From contig NC_088201.1 in assembly GCF_037126465.1 (NCBI RefSeq), forward strand, positions 191,606,031 through 191,670,030: DNA of 64,000 nucleotides. Direction: 5' to 3'. Source of the DNA: Ornithodoros turicata. Its lineage: Eukaryota > Arthropoda > Arachnida > Ixodida > Argasidae. Numbering within the stretch: position 1 is the stretch's first letter; the number at the start of each line of letters is the position of its first letter. Both the position numbers and the translations under genes were made by a program. Of the stretch, positions 55,601-64,000 are shown piece by piece. Below the pieces are notes generated by a model. That model worked only from the letters and a program-made list of their open reading frames with translations, ran no database searches and was not told where the DNA came from.

Positions 55601-56106
55601 ATAGTGAGCCTAGAAAGCACATTTTGTATTGTCCTGTGATTACAACGGGCAACCGTTGCCAGTGTACGTAAACTCACTCGTTACATATCCACATGCCACT
55701 ATCGTCTTGCATGGTCCCCTGTGGCACTCGCTCCGGTGGGAACGGGCCACCAGACAAGGACCATTTGAAACTATAAGGAAGCCGAATAACCTCGGGAGCT
55801 GCAACATGTGTCCCAGCTTTGTGGGAGCTCGACCTTAGGATTAGAAGGGTGGGATAATGAAAAACATAAATCAGGATACACAGGTCCCCTCCTGGATTCG
55901 TGCTGGATGATAGCATGATTTGAAGGCCTGCCGCGGCACCCGAACCTTGAGGACCTCGGGGATTCCTAGTTTACATTGGGTTGCACCCGAATTTCATTTC
56001 ATTTCTATTTTTCACCTGAAAACGTCTGTATGCTCGGTTTGGAGTCGGGTGGAAATTTACAATGAAAAAATGGCTAGGAAGCAAGCGAGCTGGTGAAGAT
56101 GATGCA
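55600..56106. other. No gene recognised
   Basis: Mixed short frames, no domain. Confidence 0.4.
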
Positions 56107-56277
56107 TAAAAACCCCGAGACCAGGGAACACGAAGGGACAGACACAACACGAAGTCTCAAATGAGACTTCGTGTTGTGTCTGTCCCTTCGTGTTCCCTAG
56201 TCTTTGTGATCAATGGAGTCTCAAATGAGACTTTGTGTTGTGTCTGTCCCTTCATGTTCCCTAGTCTCGGGGTTTTT
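56107..56277. repeat. Foldback with duplicated right arm
   Basis: The left arm AAAAACCCCGAGACCAGGGA through ACACAACACGAAGTCTCA is mirrored twice in tandem, at 56161-56205 and 56223-56277. Followed by TTTTTACATTATGGAA, a flank also seen near 1880. Confidence 0.85.
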
Positions 56278-57079
56278 ACATTATGGAAATTTACGATGCA
56301 ACGAAATTATGCTGAATTTTATGACGCGATAACTCGGTGAGTAATAAATCGATAGTAACCAACCGGCTAAATCCAGACAAGTTACACGTGTACAAATTTA
56401 GCTAACAAGGTTACGGCGACGGCTTATCGAATCTCTAGGTGTCGCGGGCGCGTGAGAAAGCGACGGAAATACAGGAGTCCGTGTCTCTTGCGGACAAATC
56501 TATCTCGCGAACGCTTGAAGCTAGGACGCCGAAAGAGATGTCGTTGGAAAACGCCTGAGAGGTTCTACCTAGACACTATGCGATAGCGGCTTCAACAACA
56601 ACAACCAAAATTTTATAAATAAAGCTTGTATTTATTTCATTAAGATCCTGCGAAAGATCAAAGGAATTGGAGATCGTGACGTTTTTATGTAAAAACAGTA
56701 CGAGCTCGGACGCGACTGAGCCTGCCCCAAATTTTCTTCGTCTTCTTTCTTTTTTATTTTTCTTTTTTTGCTTGAAGTTAAATTAGACAGAAACTTGATT
56801 GTGGGGGCATCGTGAGGGTAATAGTCTTAAAAGCATTATCAAAGCACAATGAGCTTATATCATATTCTTTGTCTGTGTACGCTGCATAAATATTTCACGC
56901 CGTCGCGTGTGTGAGTCCCATTCTTTTTGCCACAAGAGCCATTGTGCATCGGAAACCCCCTATACACGGTATTCTTCTATTCATTACAGATATTTCTTTA
57001 AGATGCTCTGAGAGCAGCGCTGATGCCATTTTTGCAGGCGGGCTTTGCGGCCATGCGGGCATCCTGTAGGGCAATATAT

Positions 57080-57560
57080 ATACCGGGCGTTTCAGTTAAA
57101 TCCCCGGGCTAAATATTTCGCGAACGGGTGCACCAATCGAAGGACTTTCTTTTTCACAAATATCTGTCCGACGCCATCTACAGGCTGCGCACCGTGTGAA
57201 TGAGTGGGAAGCGCTCATTATTTAAATAAAAATCCAAATGAGTTTCGTGAACAACCTAACACCTACAGCAGCGCGCCGTCAGCAATAAAATAGGTACTAC
57301 TCCTTTTGGGACCTTCATTGGACACAATTTATAGACAAATCTGTCACCGAAGCGGGACATGATTAATTGTTGCAGTGATTAATTGCTTCCGATTTACATA
57401 ATCTTTTTGCGACTGGTCGCGGTGAAGCGCAAAAGCAGGCTCTTCCAGTCCCTTATGCACCAATGAATTACGTGTTCTTGAGCTTACTTCGCCACAGGGC
57501 GTTCTGAAGACAAGGTAACATCGTCCGACAGGCTTCGTCACTACACCTCTCCCCTCGCTT
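57080..57560. repeat. Repeat beginning CCGGGCGTTTCAGTTAAATC
   Basis: The opening resembles the terminal sequence of many arthropod mariner-like repeats. No transposase motif was found in it. Confidence 0.4.
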
Positions 57561-57789
57561 ATCTGACTGATATGCGATCATAACCGAGAAAGGGCGCATA
57601 TCAACACTACTATAGGACTATGAAATGCGCAGTTACGCGCGGAAAACTGCCAGCAGTGAAGTTAGACTAGCTTGGCCTCAAAATGCAAACGCCAAATTTG
57701 AGGCAACAATTAAAAAAAGCCAAACTGAATGAGCACGTTCCCGAACAATACTCCGATCTCCTTAAATAGCGACCGGTTGTGCATTCTCT

Positions 57790-57860
57790 CATTCAGTTTG
57801 GCACTGATGATGTCCGTCGCGTGACGGACGAAACGTGTGAGTAAACCTTGTTATTTTGTT
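57790..57860 (+). repeat. Penelope-like 3' signature
   Basis: CACTGATGATGTCCGTCGCG then GACGGACGAAACGTGTGAG is the hairpin with CTGATGA... CGAAACGT usual at the 3' end of Penelope-like elements. Confidence 0.55.
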
Positions 57861-58768
57861 ACGCTAAGTCGAAGTTTCTCTACTTTTTGGACCAAACTTG
57901 AGGCTTGATTTGTTGCTTTGTATGTATTTGTCCTTTCTGTGGGTTTCCAGCCTCAGAACATCATGTCATGACCAAACTTGGTCTTACCAATTAGTAAACC
58001 AACCAACATGCTGCTCCGTCGCGTTCACCGTGATAAGCCTAACGGCTGCTAAAATGTGGCTTCGCTAAAACGACTTGGACAGCATGGGAAACCCGATAAT
58101 TTTTGAGCGATGAAATAGCGATGGTCGTATTTTTAAACACGGCCCATCACCTTACGAAGCAGTCGAGCATTGTTCATGAGAGATCGAGGATTTCGCAACC
58201 GGGAATATCAAACTCCTCCCCAGTTGCGCACGATCGCAATTTTGGCAATAGAATTTTGCAATACTTATTTATATGTCGAATGAACCGCGCTTTGAATAGT
58301 GCATTTTATTAGTCAGTTTAACGGCTTGATTTAAAAAAAAAACGGTTGTGGTAGTGCTACTGAAAGAGCTCGCCCAGGACGCACATTCCCCCAGGGCGTC
58401 AGTCGTGACCAGCACGGTAACGGCTGTACGCCGAAATAAATCTTTTAAAATAAAACATTAAAAATTCACGCTTAAAATTCCACCCTTCGAAATCCATTTT
58501 CGGAAATAAACCGTTTAAAAATACACGTCCTCAAAATAAACGCTGTTAAAATAAATCATGGTTAGGCTTAGGAAGCTAACGCTCCGTATCAAAGTAGTGA
58601 TAGCCGTATGGGCGACACGATGTTCTTTTCGGCGAAACATGCTATTATGATGTTTCTTACTCATGTTTGTATTGTTATCAATTACATAACAACTTAGGAT
58701 TTCGAAATATCCAGCTTAAAAGTGATGACGACGATGCGCGTATGAATACAGGACACGCACACTTGATC

Positions 58769-59557
58769 ATACCTGGGTAGTAATAGCATTACTGTAATGA
58801 AATTACAGTAATAAATTACTTTTTCTGGTAATTTGTAATGTAATGCATTACTTTTGATATTAGGTAATTTGTAATGTAATTTAATTACATTTGGGCTGTA
58901 ATTTTAATGGCATTACTCATTACTTTTTTCAAAAGAATCGAGTGTGTGTTCTGTGTTGGCACTTGGCAGAAACAGAGTTGGGGGACTGGCGAGTGAAAAG
59001 AATTCCAACGGCACTATGAACGGTGACGCACTCAATCGACATGTGAAACGTCAATTCCCTTCGACGAGCCAGTTGCCTTAGGCAGGGCACCCACAAACAA
59101 ACGTTGTTAGGTCAACGGTTTGTAGCCCTGGAGAACCATTTTTTGCGGGCCCCATCCTCCTGACAATCTTCCTGTTGTTGTGATACACCGTGTCTCCTTC
59201 GTCTCTACATTGTGGAACGATACGTCATACGTGGCACACTAGCATGACATGTAGAAGAGACAAATAGAAGAGTACAAGCTAACTGTTGATACATTATAAG
59301 CATACATTTTCCTCCTCAAATTTCGGGGAAATGCAAGTTTCGTCAACTTGTGTGTCCCTTATGCCTTCCACAAACTCGGGAACATGTATGCCAATAATGG
59401 TAAAGTAATAACATTGTAATGTCATTGCTTTTTCGTAGTAATTGTAATGTAATTTTATTACGTTTCAATTGCAGTAATGAGTAATGTAATTCAATTAAAT
59501 TCTAACTGGAGTAATGTAATTTAATTACATTTTAGAAGTAATTTACCCAGGTATGCT
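58769..59557. mobile_element. Probable hAT-like element with TTACATTACAATTAC repeats
   Basis: ATACCTGGGTA and TACCCAGGTAT ends; CTTGATC occurs at both flanks (58762-58768, 59558-59564). Subterminal words are TAATGTAATTTAATTAC. The ends are offset by three bases, so exact boundaries are uncertain. Confidence 0.65.
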
Positions 59558-59756
59558 CTTGATCCTTGAGCCAGCTGAGCACTGTGGACGGATTGCGCGG
59601 CGACGGTCATTCGCACTGGTAAAAGAAAGGCCAAGAAAACGCGCACGCACACGAAAAAGAGAAACGCAAAACCAGAAAACATACCAAAGAATGGCCAAAC
59701 TCTCCTGATAGTCGGCTCTATATTAGACTATATTACACCGATGTCGTGCGTTAGTT

Positions 59757-59830
59757 GCACTGCTAAAATAGAACTTCACCGAATAATACGCTCCTGGGCA
59801 TCCGTCATTCCGAATTATATCAGCCCCCCC
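59757..59830 (+). mobile_element. Foldback MITE left-end fragment (copy 15)
   Basis: CACTGCTAAAATAGAACTTC then CACCGAATAATACGCTCC follows the left-arm order; the rest is lost in a C-rich stretch. Confidence 0.65.
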
Positions 59831-60266
59831 ACCCCACCCCTCCCCCTACTTGGCAAAACTGGTCACCGATCACATACAGACAGGAAACCTACTTCCGGTG
59901 TACCGAAATCCTCTTTCTCAGTTATAGCCCTGGCTAGCGCCAAGCGCGAGGAGGGTACTATTTTCCGCGGCGGACGTACAGCCGTCGGCTGTCCACCAAT
60001 CAGGGACGATGGATGCTAAAAGATTTATTTCGAAGCATTTATTCTTCAAAGTTCATTTTTCGGGGTTTATTTCGGCGGCGTGGATTTTCTCATGATTTAT
60101 ATTGAAGAGTTTATTTTGCAAATTTGATATTTAAGAGATTTATTTTTGAACGTTTTATTTTACATGATTTATTTCGGCGTCATCCCACGGTAACCGCTGA
60201 GTCACGCGAGGTTTTCTTCTTTTTTATTTTGAAGGGTAGTGACTGAAATGCTTTTTGTCCTGCGTA

Positions 60267-60298
60267 ATGATAATAATAATAATAATAATAATAATAAT
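60267..60298 (+). repeat. (TAA)n microsatellite
   Basis: Ten perfect ATA-type units. Confidence 0.9.
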
Positions 60299-60950
60299 TT
60301 GTTTTTGATAAGGTGCCCGTAAACAACCTGGCAAATGGTGCACCAAGCATGAATGAATTCAAAAATACAAAGATAAACATAAATACACATAAATACCAAG
60401 AAGCTACACACCAAAATAAAGTAGACGAGACAGGAAATGTTAACGTCAGTCGTTGAAAAAGCGAAACAGCTCTGGCGAACACTACATAAACTATACACGA
60501 AAGATTAAATTTGTAACATCAGCGAATATGTCATCACAATATGCATCCGTGTGATGTAAAACGCTTCGTAAAACGCCAATGATGAGGATGACGCCCAAAA
60601 TAAAGGAACCTCTGTGTTTGAAATATTCCCGGCTTTCTTCCTGGTGGTCTACGGCCCTCCCGGCTCTTCGCTTTCGCTCGGCTCCATGCCGGCGAGACGG
60701 GGAATATCGACCCAAGGTCACATTAGTCATCGTTGCCCTGGTGGTGCATGGCACACCGCGCTTTTCCGCGTATTCGTTTCTTACAATCCCTTGTGAAATC
60801 GGGGGCACCAACACCGTGTGGCGCAGGTCCGCATTTCACGCGGAAAGCGCAACACAGCGCAACACGACGCGTATTAAACCGTGGAATCCCCGTAACATCC
60901 CACGCGATATCTGGACAATATGCTGCATGCGTGCTGTGTAGCGGGGGGAT

Positions 60951-61025
60951 GACGCCGAAATAAATCGGTTAAAAATAAAACGTTGAAAATAAACCACGTA
61001 GAAATTCATTTTTGAAAATAACTTT
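60951..61025 (+). repeat. Orphan end of the AAATAAA-rich element
   Basis: GATGACGCCGAAATAAATCG matches the ends of the 58425-60186 element. Confidence 0.6.
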
Positions 61026-61099
61026 TCAATAATGAGCTCCGTCCACATCCACGGGGGGAAAATCAAGTCGTATGCACACACGTCACGAAATTAACTCTA

Positions 61100-61208
61100 C
61101 ACTCTTCAAAATGAACTTCACAGCAGAGCACGCTCCTCGCCAACTGTGATCTCGAATGATATCGTTGTTGAAAACGGGAGGCGTACGCCTTTTTACGCCC
61201 TGGGCGTA
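61100..61208. mobile_element. Foldback MITE copy 10 (outer, interrupted)
   Basis: A left half with CACTCTTCAAAATGAACTTC, truncated in its arm, into whose GCGTA sequence another MITE inserted at 61209. Confidence 0.8.
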
Positions 61209-61457
61209 CACTCTTAAAAATGAACTTCACCACATAGCACGCTCCTCGCCAACCATCATTTCAAATGATATCGTTATCTGCCCTGATTTGTTGAAAACGG
61301 GGGGCGTACGCCTTTTCTGTGACACTTATGTTGTTCATAATTGTCACAAAAAAGGCGTACGCCCCCCGTTTTGAACAAATCAGGGCAGATAACGATATCG
61401 TTTGAGGTGATGGTTGGCTAGGAGCGTGAAATGTGGTGAAGTTCATTTTTAAGAGTG
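61209..61457. mobile_element. Foldback MITE copy 11, nested in another copy
   Basis: Complete copy with TA at 61207-61208 and 61458-61459. It interrupts copy 10, so TA can be read as its target. Confidence 0.92.
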
Positions 61458-61701
61458 TACGCCCGGGAGGCGTACGCTCTGCAGAGCGTGAGGCGTGGGT
61501 GGCTGGTACGCTCGGCCGAACATCCCTGCGTCCGCCTCCAAAAATACACTCTGAACACGGTACTTTTATTGTGACTTTTAACAGCGTGTAACCTTAACAT
61601 ACCCGTAGATTCCAAAATATCATAGAGGTTACACGCCCGATACCTCTATTTTGAGGTTAAAACGGACTTTCTATGAGCAATAGACGTTACTTTTGAATAT
61701 A

Positions 61702-61945
61702 CACTCTTAAAAATGAACTTCAGCATATATATATAGCACGCTCCTAGCCAACCATCATCCCGAATGACAACGTTCTCGCCCCTGATTTGTTGAAAACGGG
61801 AGGCGGAGCCTACTTTGTTGCCATTATGCACGGCACAGAAAAGGCTCCGCATCCCGTTTTCAACAAATCAGGGGAGGGAACGTTGTCATTCGGGATGAAG
61901 ATTGGCTAGGAGCGCGCTATGTGGTGAAGTTCATTTCTAAGAGAG
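61702..61945. mobile_element. Foldback MITE copy 12, subfamily 2
   Basis: TA on both sides; internal GACAACGTTCTCGCCCC and ATTATGCACGGCACA as in 47070-47306. Confidence 0.9.
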
Positions 61946-62429
61946 TAACCCAAATACAGTCGTCGTAACTTATAAATGTACCCTTCATAGGGGCGCTGTA
62001 ACTTCTAAACGACATGGACAGACGGCGAAAGAGCAGAAGGAAGAAGTGGCGAAATACTAATAAATAAATGTTAAACAATTTAACTAAATTGATTTAGGAC
62101 GCTTCACGTTATGGTCGGTCCCACGCAGACCATTTCTGTGCATCCTAATAACGGAAGCGCATAACATGCTGTGCGCCATCCACTGCCACGAATGATAGGG
62201 TTATCGCTTCGGCTTCGAAGAAAGAGAGGGGGTGGTGTCTGCCTTTTTTTTTTATGTCAATTTGAATTCGTGATAATTAACACGAAAAGACACAACGTGC
62301 TATACGCTTCTGTCTTTAGGGTGACACATAGCGACTACGTGGCAGCGGCAATACCAGATGTTCATTTTAGTTACTTACTAGATTTTCCAGCGCGTAACAG
62401 AGCCATAGAAATTCTCTTTTTAGTGTGTG

Positions 62430-62677
62430 CACTCTTAAAAATGAACTTCACCTCATAGCACACTCCTAGCCAACCATCATCTCGAATGATATCATTATCT
62501 GCCCTGATTTGTTGAAAACGGGAGGCGTACGCCTTTCTGTGACGCTTATGCTGTTCATAATTGTCACAAAAAAGGCGTACACATACCATTTTCAACAAAT
62601 CAGGGCAGATAATGATATCATTCGAGATGATGGTTGGCTAGGAGTGTGCTATGAGGTGAAGTTCATTTTTAAGAGTG
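62430..62677. mobile_element. Foldback MITE copy 13, subfamily 1
   Basis: TG left, TA right; full-length arms. Confidence 0.92.
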
Positions 62678-62813
62678 TAGAGTGCAGCGACAGCAGGTCG
62701 ATATGCGCCCAATCGGAATCGGGCCCACCCCGTTTTGCCACGCCCTTTCCGTCTGACACTTATGATACAAGTTCCCATTTGTTCGGTGGATCCACTAGCA
62801 ACGCAAGGGCTTA

Positions 62814-63053
62814 CACCCTGTTAAAACAGAACTTCACCACATAGCACGCTCTTAGCCAACCATCATTCCGAATAATATCATTCGGTGTCATGATTTGTTC
62901 AAAAGAGGGGGGAGGCGCCTAGCTGGGACAAGATAATCTGTCCCAGGTAGGCGCCTCCTCCCATTTTTAACAAATCAATGCACATAATGATATCATTCGG
63001 AATGCTGGTTGGCTAGGAGCGTGCTATGTGGTGAAGTTCTGTTTTTGGCAGTG
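62814..63053. mobile_element. Foldback MITE copy 14, subfamily 3
   Basis: CACCCTGTTAAAACAG end with TA on both sides; core as in 50028-50267. Confidence 0.88.
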
Positions 63054-63165
63054 TAGTTTTTAGCCAAATGACGGCGACGGTTTCTTTCTCTTTTTTTCAG
63101 CGTCGTCATGATCGAAATATATGGCACATATGTACACTGCCGCAAGCGGGAGGAAGCCTCTCTAC

Positions 63166-64000
63166 AATTGTGTGATGCCGCACGGGAAAGGGGAATACAC
63201 ACGTCCGCGTTGTTGATCTCGTGTAATGAGACCGAGGTTGTCGGCGCAATGAAGATGAGCCAAATTACGCGCGGTCCCGTCTCTGCACCACCGCGTCGTA
63301 CATCGAGGCACCTCAGTCGTCGTGACACGATCAAGTCAGATCGACGCAGTGTCACCTCCGTGTACGATGTAAGATTGGAGACTTAGTCATGCGCTTACCT
63401 TTCTCCGCGAAGGTTAGACACGAACAGTCGCTCTTTTCCCGTTGTCCGGCAGGAAACGGTTCCCGCCTTTCCAGATGGCTGCAGACTGCTGCGCTCCACG
63501 AATACTGGTTTCCGACGAGGGATGGCGGCACCGTCGAAAAATTGATTTCTTTATTTTGCTTTCCTCGCGGCGCTGTTTTGAGAAGCGGTCATCGCCGCCT
63601 CGTCTGCTCGTCTGACTCAGTAGCCTTGAAGTAAATCGGGTACCCTTCAAAGACGGGTGCACGGCTGCCTTTCAGGCCGGTCTCGCATAGATTTCTTCTT
63701 CTTCTTTTTTCAGGCGCGCGCTTCTTCCCCATTCAATCTGTTAACAGTGGCGACGTCCCCACAGAAAATTCTAGTAGAAGAAAACCCAACAATCTGCCCA
63801 AGTTCAGTCGCGTGTTATGTTGGTATTCGCACCGTTCCAAACTATATTCTTTGCTGCTAACATTGCCTTGAGCCTGAGGGAAAACATCGGACGAGGAGAA
63901 CACACGACAGACTCAAAAGAGGGGAGGAAGCATTGTGTTATGCCGCACGGGAAAGAGGAATACGTTCGCGCTGTTGATCTCGTGAAATGAGACCGAGGTT
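63166..64000 (+). repeat. Direct repeats about 765 bp apart
   Basis: 63166-63239 and 63932-64000 share ATGCCGCACGGGAAAG.GGAATAC and GTTGATCTCGTG(T/A)AATGAGACCGAGGTT. Either a tandem repeat unit or two ends of a retroelement; the second copy runs off the window. Confidence 0.65.

Larger units (their letters stand above)
58425..60186. mobile_element. Inverted-repeat element with AAATAAA-rich ends
   Basis: TACGCCGAAATAAATC...AAAATAAAAC at the left faces GTTTTATTTTACATGATTTATTTCGGCGT at the right. An orphan third copy of the same end is at 60951-61025. The hAT-like element 58769-59557 lies within. Confidence 0.6.

Noticed and set aside
54942..55601. 219-codon plus-strand frame
   Set aside because: Lies antisense to the upstream flank of a LINE RNase H remnant and has no known domain.
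46100..63060. Regularly repeated palindromes as a CRISPR-like array
   Set aside because: Spacing is irregular, units are about 240 bp with TA targets, and the genome is eukaryotic; these are MITEs.

Overview
The window is eukaryotic nuclear DNA from an arthropod, most likely a chelicerate and quite possibly an ixodid tick. That placement is an inference from intron size, the dense mix of DNA transposons, LINE tails, Penelope-like and tRNA-derived SINE remnants, and from an atlastin-family gene. No bacterial, phage or organelle features are present. Most long open frames are chance frames or decayed mobile elements.

Two host gene pieces can be assembled, both on the minus strand and lying head to tail. 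Gene B (28442 down to at least 11439, possibly 5852) is an atlastin-like dynamin-superfamily GTPase. Nine exons join in a single frame with matching splice phases and give about 443 residues: GTPase domain with P-loop, switch I Thr, DTEG and RD motifs, then the helical middle domain. Gene A (48016 down to 33597) shows only the 3' part of a second, diverged copy: four exons of 24, 49, 21 and 19 codons that match exons 6 to 9 of gene B in order and phase (24, 49, 21 and 18 codons). The GTPase exons of gene A should lie beyond the right edge of the window. The two form a tandem paralogous pair.

The introns and flanks are packed with mobile elements, often nested. (i) A family of about 240-bp palindromic foldback MITEs, at least fifteen full or partial copies with mostly TA target sites, is concentrated at 46-52 kb and 61-63 kb. 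(ii) hAT-like non-autonomous elements with 8-bp target duplications lie at 2582-3639, 21875-22859 and 34066-34777, with another candidate at 58769-59557. (iii) TTAA-bounded inverted-repeat elements lie at 6689-7495, 20411-20963, 21552-23615 and 39996-46026; the last is 6 kb and holds a decayed ORF with a P2X7-type zinc/cysteine C-terminal domain. (iv) There are LINE RT, RNase H and 3'-tail fragments, a gypsy pol fragment, a Tigger/pogo end, Penelope-like GIY-YIG remnants and a tRNA-derived SINE.

Layout: 0-11 kb transposon remnants, with one possible last exon of gene B; 11.4-28.4 kb gene B exons with repeat-filled introns; 28.4-33.6 kb intergenic; 33.6-48 kb tail of gene A with a 6-kb transposon in its largest visible intron; 48-64 kb repeats only.
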